Source: Candidatus Eisenbacteria bacterium (GTDB lineage Bacteria; Eisenbacteria; RBG-16-71-46; SZUA-252). From it: a stretch of 64,000 bases of DNA. The first letter of the stretch is position 1. Every line of letters begins with the position of its first letter. Positions 31,108 through 40,826 of this stretch are shown here, piece after piece. Location: positions 1 through 64,000 of the forward strand of contig VBOW01000019.1 of assembly GCA_005893275.1 (NCBI GenBank), in the 5' to 3' direction. Both the position numbers and the translations under genes were made by a program. The notes under the pieces were generated by a model. It had not been told where the DNA came from, did no database searches, and saw only the letters and a program-made list of their open reading frames with translations.

Positions 31108-32658
31108 TCACTCCCACTCAATCGTCGCGGGAGGCTTGCTGCTGATATCGTAGACGACGCGATTGACGCCCGGGACCTCGTTCACGATCCGGGACGAGAC
31201 ACGGGCCAGGAAGGTGTCCGGGAGCCGCGCCCAGTCCGCCGTCATGCCGTCGCTCGAGGTGACCGCCCGGAGCGCCACGACCTGTTCGTAGGTTCTCCCG
31301 TCCCCCATCACCCCGACCGTGCGAACGGGAAGGAGTACCGCAAGTGCTTGCCAAACTTTGTCATAGAGCTCCGCCCTTCGGAGCTCGGTCACGAATATAT
31401 CGTCGGCGAGGGCCAGCGTCTTGACCGCTTCGGGGGTCACCGAACCCAGGATCCGTACCGCGAGCCCCGGCCCGGGAAACGGGTGCCGCTGGATGACCGG
31501 CGCCGGGAGGCCCAGCAGCCTTCCGAGCTCCCGGACTTCGTCTTTGAATAATTCCCGGAGAGGCTCCACAAGTTCCATCTTCATGTGCTCGGGAAGCCCC
31601 CCCACGTTGTGGTGAGATTTGATCTTCGCGGAGGGTCCGCGGGTGGAGGTGCTCTCGATCACGTCCGGATAGAGCGTGCCCTGCGCCAGAAGCTCGGCCC
31701 CTCCGGTCCTGTGCGCCGTTTCGTCGAACACCTCGATGAATTGGGATCCGATGATTTTTCGCTTCTGTTCGGGATCCTCGACCCCGCGCAGCGCCGAAAA
31801 GAATCGCTCCCGCGCGTCCACCGTCACGAGGTCACGATCCAAGAGCTCCCCCATGGCGCGTGAGACCTGCTCCGCCTCGCCGAGGCGCAAGAGCCCGTGG
31901 TCGACGAACACCGCGAGCACCTGACCCGGGACCGCGCGGTGAAGAAGCGCCGCGACCACGGAGGAGTCGACGCCGCCGCTCAGGGCGCAGAGGACGCGGC
32001 GCTTTCCGACCTGCGCGCGAATCCTCCCGGTCAGCTCGCTCAAGACCTGCCCCATCGTCCAGTCGCCGGAAAAGCCGCACACGTCGAACAGGAAGTTCTT
32101 GAGAATGCGGGCGCCCTGCGTCGAATGCGCGACCTCCGGATGAAACATGACCGCGTAGACGCCGCGCCCCGGATCCTCGACCGCGGCGACGTCGACCGAT
32201 TCGGTGCGCGCGAGGCGCGTGAACCCCTGGGGCATGCTTTCCACGACGTCGCCGTGGCTCGCCCAGACGCGGCTCGTCCGGTCCACCCCCGCGAGGAGCC
32301 GCCCCTCGCGCTCGACCGCGAGCGTCGCCTCTCCGTACTCGCGTCGCGAGCTCGGTCTCACCCGGCCGCCCAGGTCGCGCGCCAAGAGCTGCATTCCATA
32401 GCAGATTCCGAGCACGGGGATGCCGAGCGTGAGGATCGCGGGGTCGAGACCGGGCGCGCCCTCGTCTAGAACGCTCGAGGGGCCGCCCGAGAGCACGACC
32501 CCCTTGGGACGACGCCCCTCGATCTCGGCACGGGTGAGGCGCGGCCCCACGATCTCGGCGTAGACGCCCAACTCGCGCGCCCGCCGGGCGATGAGCTGGG
32601 TGAACTGGGATCCGTAGTCGAGGATGAGGAGCAGCTCGTGGCTCAATGGAGGAAGCAT
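31108..32658 (-). CDS. guaA: GMP synthase (glutamine-hydrolysing)
   Basis: A 516-residue enzyme converting XMP to GMP. The class I amidotransferase domain (residues about 5-195) has the nucleophile in GICYGMQLLA and the histidine in FHPEVAHS. The ATP-pyrophosphatase domain carries the P-loop ALSGGVDSSV. The C-terminal dimerisation domain begins near residue 395 and ends in KPPATIEWE. The ATG at 32658 is preceded by a G-rich site and overlaps the 3' end of purH by 16 bases. It completes a purine block purN-purC-purH-guaA. Confidence 0.96.
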   Translation of the reverse strand: MLPPLSHELLLILDYGSQFTQLIARRARELGVYAEIVGPRLTRAEIEGRRPKGVVLSGGPSSVLDEGAPGLDPAILTLGIPVLGICYGMQLLARDLGGRVRPSSRREYGEATLAVEREGRLLAGVDRTSRVWASHGDVVESMPQGFTRLARTESVDVAAVEDPGRGVYAVMFHPEVAHSTQGARILKNFLFDVCGFSGDWTMGQVLSELTGRIRAQVGKRRVLCALSGGVDSSVVAALLHRAVPGQVLAVFVDHGLLRLGEAEQVSRAMGELLDRDLVTVDARERFFSALRGVEDPEQKRKIIGSQFIEVFDETAHRTGGAELLAQGTLYPDVIESTSTRGPSAKIKSHHNVGGLPEHMKMELVEPLRELFKDEVRELGRLLGLPAPVIQRHPFPGPGLAVRILGSVTPEAVKTLALADDIFVTELRRAELYDKVWQALAVLLPVRTVGVMGDGRTYEQVVALRAVTSSDGMTADWARLPDTFLARVSSRIVNEVPGVNRVVYDISSKPPATIEWE

Positions 32659-34253
32659 CGTTCCCCCGTTAGAAGCATGGCGACCCCGCGCGATTCCGCC
32701 GCAGCGATCGATTCTTCGTCGCGAACCGACCCGCCGGGCTGCGCGATGGCCGTGATTCCCGCCTGGGCGGCCATCTCGACCGAGTCGGGAAACGGAAAAA
32801 ACGCATCCGAGCAGAGCACCGCCCCCCGGACGTCGTGCCCCGAGCGCTCCGCTTTGAAGAGCGCGAGCCGCACCGCGTCCACCCGCGACGATTGTCCCGC
32901 CCCGATTCCAAGCGTGCGTCCTTCCCGCGCGATCACGATCGCGTTCGAAACGACGTGCCGCGTAACGCGCCACGCGAATCTGAGGTCGCGCTCCTCGGCT
33001 TCCGTCGGCCGTTTCGCGGTGACCGCCATCCAGCTCTGGAGCTGTGGGGGTCCCGGCGCGGTCTCCGCGAGCAGTCCGCCGAGGACGCTGCGGGTCGCGA
33101 GCGCGTCGGCCGCGCCGCGGAGAAGATCAGGCACCTCGAGCACCATCAGATTCTTGCGCAGCTTCTCCAGACGCTCCCCCGGAACGGAAATCGTGGGGGC
33201 CAGCACGACCTCCAGAAAGAGGTTCCCGATCGCGTCGAGCGCCGCGGCGTCGAGCGGGCGGTTCAGCCCGAGGATGCCGCCGAACGCCGAGAGCGAATCG
33301 GAGGCGAGCGCGAGCCCGAGCGCCTCGGCGATCGTGGGGGCGACGGCCGCGCCCGCGGGATTCCGGTGCTTCACCACGACCGCCGCCGGCTCTTCGAACT
33401 CATGGAGGAGCAGGAGCGCGGACTCCACATCGAGAACATTATTGTAGGAGAGCGTTTTTCCTCGCAGCTGGGTCAGCGCCTCGATTCGCCCTCCCTCTTC
33501 CGGCGCATAGATCGCGCCCTCCTGCCCCGGGTTCTCCCCGTAGCGGAGCTTCTGCAGCAGGCGGTACCGTCGCTCGATCCGCTCCGGAACGCTTCGGGGA
33601 CCGGCCGCGAGCGCGGTGACGCCTCCCGAGGATGGCGCGGCCCCGGAACCGCCCGCCGAGGCGGAGGCGAGGTAGCGGGCGATCGCCGCGTCGTACGCGG
33701 AGGTCCGCTCGAACGCGCGCCGCGCGAAGGCACGGGCCAGGGTCGCCGGAATCGCGCCCCGGCCGCGGTCCAAAGCCTGGAGCACGTCCGCGTACTGGTC
33801 CGGGCCCACGACCACGAGCACATGAGCATGGTTCTTGGCCGCGGCCCGGATCAAGGCGGGCCCTCCGATGTCGATCTGCTCGAGGGCCTCCGCATCGGGA
33901 ACCCCGGCGCGCCCCACGGTTGCTTCGAAGGGATAGAGATTCACCACGACCATTTCGATCGAAACGATGCCGTGTCGATGGCGCTCGTCCTCGTCGGCCG
34001 CGAGGCCCCGCCGATAGAGAATCCCGCCGTGGACGGCGGGATGGAGGGTTTTCACGCGTCCGCCGAACAGCTCCGGGTATCCCGTAATCTCGGAGACGTC
34101 GCGCACGGAGACGCCCGCGTCCTTGAGCGCGGCCGCGGTGCCACCCGTCGAGACGATCTTGACGCCGTGGCGCGCGAGCCCGTTCGCGAATTCCACCAGG
34201 CCGGTCTTGTCCGAGACGGATAGGAGCGCGCGCCCGATCCGGATTTCATTCAC
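32643..34253 (-). CDS. purH: Bifunctional AICAR formyltransferase/IMP cyclohydrolase
   Basis: A 536-residue enzyme for the last two steps of IMP synthesis. The N-terminal cyclohydrolase (MGS-like) domain begins IGRALLSVSDKTGL and contains STGGTAAAL and VKTLHPAVHGG. The C-terminal formyltransferase domain carries KHRNPAGAAV and ends in VAMLLTGERCFLH. The GTG start at 34253 overlaps the purC stop in a GTGA arrangement and gives the conserved N-terminus directly. Length matches the family. Confidence 0.96.
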   Translation of the reverse strand: MNEIRIGRALLSVSDKTGLVEFANGLARHGVKIVSTGGTAAALKDAGVSVRDVSEITGYPELFGGRVKTLHPAVHGGILYRRGLAADEDERHRHGIVSIEMVVVNLYPFEATVGRAGVPDAEALEQIDIGGPALIRAAAKNHAHVLVVVGPDQYADVLQALDRGRGAIPATLARAFARRAFERTSAYDAAIARYLASASAGGSGAAPSSGGVTALAAGPRSVPERIERRYRLLQKLRYGENPGQEGAIYAPEEGGRIEALTQLRGKTLSYNNVLDVESALLLLHEFEEPAAVVVKHRNPAGAAVAPTIAEALGLALASDSLSAFGGILGLNRPLDAAALDAIGNLFLEVVLAPTISVPGERLEKLRKNLMVLEVPDLLRGAADALATRSVLGGLLAETAPGPPQLQSWMAVTAKRPTEAEERDLRFAWRVTRHVVSNAIVIAREGRTLGIGAGQSSRVDAVRLALFKAERSGHDVRGAVLCSDAFFPFPDSVEMAAQAGITAIAQPGGSVRDEESIAAAESRGVAMLLTGERCFLH

Positions 34254-35152
34254 CGGTCGCGCGGGCTCCCTACGATCGTGGCGAGCGCTTCCTCGTATCG
34301 CCGGCTCGTCTTCTCGATGACTTCTTCCGGAAGGCGCGGCGGCGGCGGATTCCGATCCCAGCGGATCGAGTCGAGATAGTCGCGGATCCCTTGCTTGTCG
34401 AAGCTGTCCTGAGCCACTCCTTCGCGGTACCCGGCGGCCGGCCAATACCGCGAGGAATCCGGGGAGAGCGCTTCGTCGATCCAGAGGGCTTCCCCTTCGC
34501 GCTCTCCGAACTCGAATTTGGTGTCGGCCAGGATGAACCCGCGCTGGAGCGCGTATGCGGAGGCGGCGCGGTAGATCGCGAGGCTCGTCTCCCGGAGCTT
34601 CTCGGCCACCGAAGCGCCGACGATTGAGGCCATCCGTTCGAACGTGATGTTCTCATCGTGCCCCTCGCTCGCCTTGGTGGCGGGAGTGAAGATCGGCTCG
34701 GGCAGCTTGGAGGAGAGCTTGAGCCCCGGCGGGAGCTTGACGCCGCAGACTTCGCCGGTCGCCTGGTACTCCTTCCATCCCGAGCCGGCGAGATAGCCGC
34801 GCACGACGCATTCGACATCGTATCGCTTCGCCCGCCGGACCAGCATCGACCGTCCCTCGAGGAGCGCTCCGTGCTTCGAGAAGGGCTCCGGGAAGGAAGC
34901 CACGTCGGTCGTGAGGTAATGGCTCGGGGCCAGGTCGCGGAGCTTCTCGAACCAGAAGCGGGAAATCTGCGTGAGAACACGCCCCTTGCCAGGAATCCCC
35001 TCGCCCAGGACGACGTCGTAGGCCGAGACCCGGTCGGTGGCCACGATAAGAAGCGTCTCCCCCAGGTCGTAGATGTCGCGGACCTTCCCGGAGTAGTCGG
35101 GCTTCCGTCCCGGGATCGCTATCTGCTGGAGCGCGCGCTCCACCGCTTTCAT
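34250..35152 (-). CDS. purC: Phosphoribosylaminoimidazole-succinocarboxamide synthase
   Basis: A 300-residue SAICAR synthetase joining CAIR and aspartate with ATP. YSGKVRDIYDLG near residue 20 is the ATP-binding signature; DRVSAYDVV and the late LADTKFEFG signature are intact. It is of the longer type, with a C-terminal extension of helices. GGAGG 8 bases upstream supports the ATG at 35152. It begins 1 base after the purN stop and is coupled to purH. Confidence 0.96.
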   Translation of the reverse strand: MKAVERALQQIAIPGRKPDYSGKVRDIYDLGETLLIVATDRVSAYDVVLGEGIPGKGRVLTQISRFWFEKLRDLAPSHYLTTDVASFPEPFSKHGALLEGRSMLVRRAKRYDVECVVRGYLAGSGWKEYQATGEVCGVKLPPGLKLSSKLPEPIFTPATKASEGHDENITFERMASIVGASVAEKLRETSLAIYRAASAYALQRGFILADTKFEFGEREGEALWIDEALSPDSSRYWPAAGYREGVAQDSFDKQGIRDYLDSIRWDRNPPPPRLPEEVIEKTSRRYEEALATIVGSPRDR

Positions 35153-35153
35153 G

Positions 35154-35816
35154 TCATTTCCTCCGCTCGGCGCCGGCCGGCACACGCGGCGCCGGGCGCT
35201 CGGGATCGATCGTGACCCGGCGGCCCTCGCGGCGGACCGCCCCGCGCTGGATCAATCGGATGGCCTCGACGTACAGGCGATGCTCGAGGGGAAGCAGCCG
35301 ATCCGAGAGGCTCTTCTCCGTGTCGCCGGGCAGCACGTCCAAGGGCACCTGAAGCAGAATCGGCCCGGTGTCGATGCCCGAGTCCACGAAATGGACGGTC
35401 GCCCCGGTCACCCGAACGCCGGCCTCGATGGCTTGCCGCTGGGCGTTGAGACCGCGGAACGCGGGAAGCAGCGCCGGGTGCACGTTCAGAACCGGCGCGG
35501 GGACACGATCGAGAAACTCCGCGCCGAGCAGGCGCAAGAAGCCACAAAGCGCGATCAACTCGGCTCGATCCTCGCGGACGGTCTGGAGGAGCATCCGCTC
35601 CGCTTCCGGATCCAGGCGGGCGCCCTTCGTCACCGGCGCGAGGACCAGGGTCGCCACGCCCAGGGCCCGGGCCTCTTCGAGCGCCGCGGCGTCGGGGCGG
35701 TCGCTCACGACGCGAACCACTTCTCCCGAGATCCGGCCGTCGCGCGTGGCCTCGATCAGGTTGACCGCGTGGGTCCCCCGTCCCGAAGCCAGAACAAGCA
35801 GCCGCAGCGACTTCAC
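35154..35816 (-). CDS. purN: Phosphoribosylglycinamide formyltransferase
   Basis: A 220-residue folate-dependent transformylase of purine synthesis. LVLASGRGTHAVNL is the phosphate loop. NVHPALLPAFRG supplies the catalytic Asn and His, and TVHFVDSGIDTGPI supplies the Asp. GTG at 35816 opens the conserved first strand, but no clear ribosome binding site is present. It follows comEC by 55 bases and precedes purC. The C-terminal tail (RPAPRVPAGAERRK) is a little longer than usual. Confidence 0.94.
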   Translation of the reverse strand: MKSLRLLVLASGRGTHAVNLIEATRDGRISGEVVRVVSDRPDAAALEEARALGVATLVLAPVTKGARLDPEAERMLLQTVREDRAELIALCGFLRLLGAEFLDRVPAPVLNVHPALLPAFRGLNAQRQAIEAGVRVTGATVHFVDSGIDTGPILLQVPLDVLPGDTEKSLSDRLLPLEHRLYVEAIRLIQRGAVRREGRRVTIDPERPAPRVPAGAERRK

Positions 35817-35871
35817 CCACCCACGTATACCATCGGGGGCGGGCCTTCTCAAGGGGATTGTCCCGAAGGGG

Positions 35872-38385
35872 TTACCGCGGGAGCGCGTCCCAACGCACCA
35901 GCTCGGGCGCGGGATGCGCCCGCGTCGACACCCAGGCGCCTTGCGGAGCGAAGGTGAGGCGGATCGCACCCTCCCGATCGGTACGAAGGACCCGCGCCCC
36001 GCGAAGCAGGTAGCGGCCCACGGTGGAGCGGTCCGGGTGGCCGAAGCGGTTTCCTTCGCCGCAGGAGATGAGGGCGATTCGAGGGCGCGTGGCCGCGATC
36101 CAGGCCGAGTCGCTCGAGGTCCTGCTTCCATGGTGCGGCACCTTCATCACGTGACAGAGGATCCGTTGGCGAAGAAGCGCAGCCTCGGCTTCCCGCTCGA
36201 CGTCCCCGGCGAGGCAAGTTACCGCGCCCCCCATGCTGAGAAAGGAGACCAGCGACCGGTTGTTTTCCTCAGCGTTCGCCGAGCGCGCGGCGGGGAGCCC
36301 GCGGTCCCCCCCGAGAATCCGAAGCCTCGATCCGTTTCCCAGGGCGAGGCTCGTATCGGCCCGGATGGGGACGGGCGCCGCCCGGGAGCGCGCGAGCCCG
36401 GACCGGATCGCCCCCCGCCACGCGCCGGCGGGGTCGCGTCCATTCTCGAAGAGCAGGCGTAGATATCCGCGCCCCGCGAGCCACGCGAGCCCGCCGTAGT
36501 GGTCGCGATGCGCGTGCGTGAGAAGAGCGACGTCGACGCGCGTGATTCCTTCTGCCCGGAGCGCCGGCTCCACCGCGAAGCGCCCCTCGTCGCGCGACCC
36601 GGTCGAAGGACCGGCGTCGACCAGGATCGAAGCGCCGGCCGCATGCGCCACCACCGCGTCGCCCTGGCCGACATCGAGCATGAGCAGCCATGAGGAGCGC
36701 TCCCCGATCCGGGGATAGGGCGCGAAGGGAGCGGCCCACGCAAGAACGAGGGCGGCCAGGGCGCACCATCGCGCCGTTCTTCGATCGCGGGGCCGCCGCC
36801 CGATTCGCGCGTGCTCCCACGCGGCCGCGGCCACGAGGAGCGCTCCGAGGGTCGCCGCGATCGCCGCGGCCGGAGGAAGGGCGCGCGTCGGGAGGGGCGG
36901 GATCACCGCGGCGACGCGCGCCGTGAGCCAGAGCATGAGGAGGCCGGAGACCTCGACCGCCCCTGCCGCGGCCCGCCCGAGACCCGGGAACAAGAACGCG
37001 CCTCCGAGGTGCACGAGGAGCGCGGCCATGAAAGCGCCGCAGAGCGGAATCACCGCCACATTGAGAGCCAGCCCCGCGACCGGCACCGCCCCGAATTGCA
37101 GCGCCTGGATCCCGAGCGTCCCCGCTTCGGCGAAGGCGCTCTGCTGCGCGAGCGAGAGAAGCCCTCGCGCCGCGCCCCGCAGGCGCGCGAAACGTCCGCG
37201 GGCGCCGGGAGCCTCCGGAATGGGAAGACGCAACCCGCCGGAGGCCGCGAGCCCCAGGACGGCGGCGAAGGAGAGCTGGAAGCCCGGATCCGCGAGCGCT
37301 CCCGGATCGCCGAGATGAAGCAGGAGCCCCGCCAGTCCCCACGCCGCGAAGGGCCGGACCGCCGAGCCGCGCACCCGCCCGGCCCTCATCGCGGTCCAGA
37401 GGATCGCGGAGCGGACCGCGGATGCGGGCGCACCGACGAGGAGCACATAGCCCCAGAGCGAGACGAGCTCGATCCAAAGCGCGGGCCCGGGAGGGAGCCT
37501 CAGCGCGACCGCGACCATGGCCACGATGCCGGCGAGGACGCAGACGTGCAGCCCCGAGATGGAGAGGATATGGATCGTTCCTCCGTCGCGGAAGGCATCG
37601 CGGATCGAGGGAGCGATTCCCGAGCGATCTCCGAGCGCCATCCCTCGCGCGAGCGCCGCGACCGGGGGGCAGAGATCGCGCGAGAAGAGCCTCGCCAGCC
37701 GGTGGCGCAGGAGCCCGCCCCAGGGAATGCCCGGATCGGGCGGCCCCGCGAGCACGCTCACGGTCGCGGGGTCGACGTCCACCACGCCCGCAATGCGGAG
37801 CCGCTCGAGCCACCGCCCCGGCGAGGTGCATCCCGGATTGCGCGCGTCCTCCGGCGGACGATACCTTCCCTCGAGGCGCACCCAGAGGCCCGGCGTCGCC
37901 CACCCGGGGGGGAGCCCGTCCTCGCTCCACCGGAGGAGAAGAGCGGACCGGCACGGCGAGGATGCGCGCCCGACCCGCGCACGGGTCGCCTCGAGCACGA
38001 GGGCCGGCTGCGCGGCGTCGGCCGCGACGGAGTCGAGCACACGCCCCTCGACCTCGATCGGAATGGCGCGGGGATGGACCGGAAGCGGGGCGGAGGCGAG
38101 GTCGGCCTCGGCGGCGAGCGCTCCGCCGGCGGTCAGGAGCGCCGCGATCCCGGCCGCGGCCTCGAGGCGCCGGAGCCACACCTCCGCGGGGACCCGCGCG
38201 CGGTATCGGCTCCCGGCACAACCGGCGCCGATCGAGAGCGCGGCGAGACCGAGCGCCCCCGCGCGCAGCGGGTCTTCGAGGGCGGCGGGAATCGGAGCGC
38301 CCGCGGTGAACGCGTGCCCGAGCAGGAGACAGAGCCAAAGCGAAACCGGCGCGGGAACGCTGAGGAACGGCAGAATCGGCCGCAT
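35872..38385 (-). CDS. comEC: DNA internalisation competence protein ComEC/Rec2
   Basis: An 837-residue polytopic inner-membrane protein expected to form the channel for single-stranded DNA in natural transformation. An N-terminal membrane and OB-like region precedes the competence domain, which includes GDRSGIAPSIRDAFRDGG and HILSISGLHV. About ten membrane spans follow. The C-terminal metallo-beta-lactamase domain (LDVGQGDAVV, LTHAHRDHYGGL) is expected to degrade the non-entering strand. All three canonical parts are present, so uptake competence is plausible; other com genes are not in the window. Confidence 0.92.
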   Translation of the reverse strand: MRPILPFLSVPAPVSLWLCLLLGHAFTAGAPIPAALEDPLRAGALGLAALSIGAGCAGSRYRARVPAEVWLRRLEAAAGIAALLTAGGALAAEADLASAPLPVHPRAIPIEVEGRVLDSVAADAAQPALVLEATRARVGRASSPCRSALLLRWSEDGLPPGWATPGLWVRLEGRYRPPEDARNPGCTSPGRWLERLRIAGVVDVDPATVSVLAGPPDPGIPWGGLLRHRLARLFSRDLCPPVAALARGMALGDRSGIAPSIRDAFRDGGTIHILSISGLHVCVLAGIVAMVAVALRLPPGPALWIELVSLWGYVLLVGAPASAVRSAILWTAMRAGRVRGSAVRPFAAWGLAGLLLHLGDPGALADPGFQLSFAAVLGLAASGGLRLPIPEAPGARGRFARLRGAARGLLSLAQQSAFAEAGTLGIQALQFGAVPVAGLALNVAVIPLCGAFMAALLVHLGGAFLFPGLGRAAAGAVEVSGLLMLWLTARVAAVIPPLPTRALPPAAAIAATLGALLVAAAAWEHARIGRRPRDRRTARWCALAALVLAWAAPFAPYPRIGERSSWLLMLDVGQGDAVVAHAAGASILVDAGPSTGSRDEGRFAVEPALRAEGITRVDVALLTHAHRDHYGGLAWLAGRGYLRLLFENGRDPAGAWRGAIRSGLARSRAAPVPIRADTSLALGNGSRLRILGGDRGLPAARSANAEENNRSLVSFLSMGGAVTCLAGDVEREAEAALLRQRILCHVMKVPHHGSRTSSDSAWIAATRPRIALISCGEGNRFGHPDRSTVGRYLLRGARVLRTDREGAIRLTFAPQGAWVSTRAHPAPELVRWDALPR

Positions 38386-38439
38386 GCAGGCACCGTCCCC
38401 GGGGAGGGTGAAGCGCGCGCGGCAGGAGGCTAGGCCGCG

Positions 38440-40671
38440 TCAGTCTTTGACGGGGACGGAATAGATCTCGGAGTAGATCTCTCGGCCCGTGGCGCCCACG
38501 GCCTTGAAGTAGAGCTTCACTTGGCGCGCCGAGTTGCGGAGCACTTCGGGGGGGAGCAGCGCCGCGTAGGATTTCGAGGCTTCATCGATCCGGGTCATCC
38601 GGCGCGGCTGAAAGGTCCCGCCCGGAGGCGCCGCGTAGAGCCATAGCACCATGGATTGATACGACTCCCCTTCCGGGAGCGCGATCGTGAGCGGAAGCGG
38701 ATTCGCGCGCGAAACGGAGGACGGGGCCGAGAACCGGAGCGGCTCTTCGGAATGAGTGCCGAACTCCGCGCTCAGGAACTGCTCGCCTCCCGGCTTCACG
38801 TCGAGCACGGAGATCTGCGGCGGAAATCCCCTGCGAACGACGCGGAAGCTGTGCGTTCCGGGTTTGAGATCGACGGAGAGAGGTGTGACCCCTCGCATCT
38901 CGCCGTCCGCCCAAACCGGATCGCCGCGCCCGGCCTCGAATCCCGCGTCGGTCAAGAGCGCGCTCCGGATGGTCACGCGTCCCTTCGGAGGGATGGCGCC
39001 GGCGCTGCCGGTGAGCTCGACGTGGGTGCCCTGCAGAACTTCGACCTCCTGCGCGCTCGTGTTGAGCCCCGGGCCGCCGAAGCGAACCAAGTGCCGGCCC
39101 ACGACAAGGCTTTCCAGCACCACCGGAGTCGACCCTACGTACGCCCCGTCCACGTACACGTCGAGGACCCGGGCTGGATCCGACGAGCGAAACCCAACCG
39201 AGCCCAGAAGGCGCGGGCGAAGCGTCGCCCGGCCGCCGGGTATCACGACCACGGAATCGAGACGCGTGCCGTACACGCCCCAATCCATCTCGACACGATG
39301 CCTCCCGGGCGCGACCGAGACGTCGGTGGCAGGCGTGCGCGGCTCAATCGGCACACCGTCGACCTTGACCGCGGCCCCCGGGGGATCGGAGAAGAGATCC
39401 AAATTCCCACCGGTGCCCAGCGGCGTCGCCGCCTGCTGAACCTTCGCGGGCGGTGTGCCGAGAATCCCGGGCAGAATCGCGCGAAGGAGAAGTGCGAGAG
39501 CGACGATGGCGAGCGCTCCCCCTCCCCAGAGCGCGATCCATTCATACCACGGCCGCTGCTCGCCGAGCGCTCCGTAGGACGGCCAGCTCGGAAGTCCCAC
39601 CGGGCGGCTCGAAATCGGCGCCGCCTCTTCCTCCGAGGGTTCCGCTCCCGCAACGGCCTCGCCTTCCGAGTCGCCGGCGCGGCGCGCTCCGTTCGCTTCC
39701 ACTCCGCTTTCGGGAGGTGCGCCGGTCTCCTGAGCCGCGCCGGTCTCCTGAGCCGCGTTCACCACGTCCGCGGCAAGCGCTCGTCCCGCCTCCGCGCGAA
39801 CCGCGGCGGCGTAGCTTTCCGGCACGGATCTCTCCAGCGCTCCGATTCTCTCGGCGGGCTCGATCGGTTCAAGCTCGAGCGGCGCAATTTCTTCCGGCGC
39901 TTCAGCGCCGCCCGGCGGCACCGCGGCCGCGGCGCCGGGAGGCTCCGGCGGCCGCGCCACAATCGTCGCCGAGACCGCGGCCCCTGAAGCGGGCTCGATC
40001 ACCGGGCGCACACCCGGGCCTCCGCCCGAGCGAACCGCGATCGCGACCCTCCCGTTCTCCGAGCTTCCCGCGCTCGCGGTCCGGAGCAGGGAGACGAGGT
40101 CGCGGGCGGAAGCGAGATCCCGGGCAAGCAGGCTCAGCTCGCCCTCGCGAAGCGAGTGCGTCGAGAGGATGTAGCAATCCCCTTCCTGCGTAACCAGCGG
40201 AATCATTTCGAGCTTCACCTGCGCTTCGGATCCGAGCGATCCGGCGGGAGGTGCCGTTCCACGTTCCGAGACGTTGCGGCCGAGACGCGAGAGCACCCCC
40301 GAGCGGAACCGATAGCAGGGACAATCCCCGGCGATCAGAGCCATTCCTTCCCCGTCGGTGATCAGGACCAGCAGCACCGAGATCCACGTGCGCTCGCGAT
40401 CCGGACGGGACATCAGCTCCGCATGAACGGCGCGCAGCGTCGAGATCGCGCGGCGCAGCGGAGGCTCATCGGAATCTCCCTGCGGCGCGAGGGCGAGCGA
40501 GAGCTTCTCTTTCACCCAGATCGTCGGGTCGATCACGTCGGAGAAGCTCATCGCGCCGCGCGCCACAAAGGCGAAACCCCGTTCGGGATCCAGGTGCGCG
40601 AGCGCTCCCTCCCGGTCGGGGCTCCTCACGAGGCCTTGGATGAGGACCTGCGTCGAGACCGCGGTTTTCAT
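38440..40671 (-). CDS. Membrane protein: PP2C-like cytoplasmic domain plus PEGA repeats
   Basis: A 743-residue protein. Residues about 1-215 resemble a PP2C/SpoIIE-type phosphatase sandwich (IAGDCPCYRFRSG, GDCYILSTHSLREGEL), but the full metal-ligand set is not evident. An acidic Ala/Pro/Glu-rich linker follows, then one transmembrane helix at about residues 375-403. The outer part carries PEGA-type beta repeats (DVYVDGAYVGSTPVVL) and ends in a beta domain. The ATG at 40671 lies almost at the predicted transcription start. It is the first gene of the run that includes comEC and the purine genes. Function is unknown. Confidence 0.75.
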   Translation of the reverse strand: MKTAVSTQVLIQGLVRSPDREGALAHLDPERGFAFVARGAMSFSDVIDPTIWVKEKLSLALAPQGDSDEPPLRRAISTLRAVHAELMSRPDRERTWISVLLVLITDGEGMALIAGDCPCYRFRSGVLSRLGRNVSERGTAPPAGSLGSEAQVKLEMIPLVTQEGDCYILSTHSLREGELSLLARDLASARDLVSLLRTASAGSSENGRVAIAVRSGGGPGVRPVIEPASGAAVSATIVARPPEPPGAAAAVPPGGAEAPEEIAPLELEPIEPAERIGALERSVPESYAAAVRAEAGRALAADVVNAAQETGAAQETGAPPESGVEANGARRAGDSEGEAVAGAEPSEEEAAPISSRPVGLPSWPSYGALGEQRPWYEWIALWGGGALAIVALALLLRAILPGILGTPPAKVQQAATPLGTGGNLDLFSDPPGAAVKVDGVPIEPRTPATDVSVAPGRHRVEMDWGVYGTRLDSVVVIPGGRATLRPRLLGSVGFRSSDPARVLDVYVDGAYVGSTPVVLESLVVGRHLVRFGGPGLNTSAQEVEVLQGTHVELTGSAGAIPPKGRVTIRSALLTDAGFEAGRGDPVWADGEMRGVTPLSVDLKPGTHSFRVVRRGFPPQISVLDVKPGGEQFLSAEFGTHSEEPLRFSAPSSVSRANPLPLTIALPEGESYQSMVLWLYAAPPGGTFQPRRMTRIDEASKSYAALLPPEVLRNSARQVKLYFKAVGATGREIYSEIYSVPVKD

Positions 40672-40680
40672 TGCTTCTGC

Positions 40681-40709
40681 ACAATATGGTCGCCGCCGAA
40701 TGGTGTCAA
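40681..40709 (-). promoter_or_regulatory. Promoter of the PEGA/comEC/purine run
   Basis: On the minus strand TTGACA (40709-40704), a 17-base spacer and TATTGT (40686-40681, four of six -10 bases) form a strong promoter. The predicted start site falls within a few bases of the ATG at 40671, so the message is leaderless or nearly so. Confidence 0.7.
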
Positions 40710-40780
40710 CTCGACGTTCTACCCGTTGATGGCATATCGCTTGCATAGTTAACGGGGCGACGACCGCCAGGGATGGGCAA

Positions 40781-40798
40781 GACCCCTCGCCAGGGGTC
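40781..40798. repeat. Perfect short hairpin in the divergent promoter region
   Basis: GACCCCT and AGGGGTC pair perfectly over 7 bp with a 4-base loop. No T-tract follows on either strand, so it is not a standard terminator. It may be part of a control region or an operator. Confidence 0.4.
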
Positions 40799-40826
40799 CG
40801 GGATACCAAGAATCAATCACTTGGCG

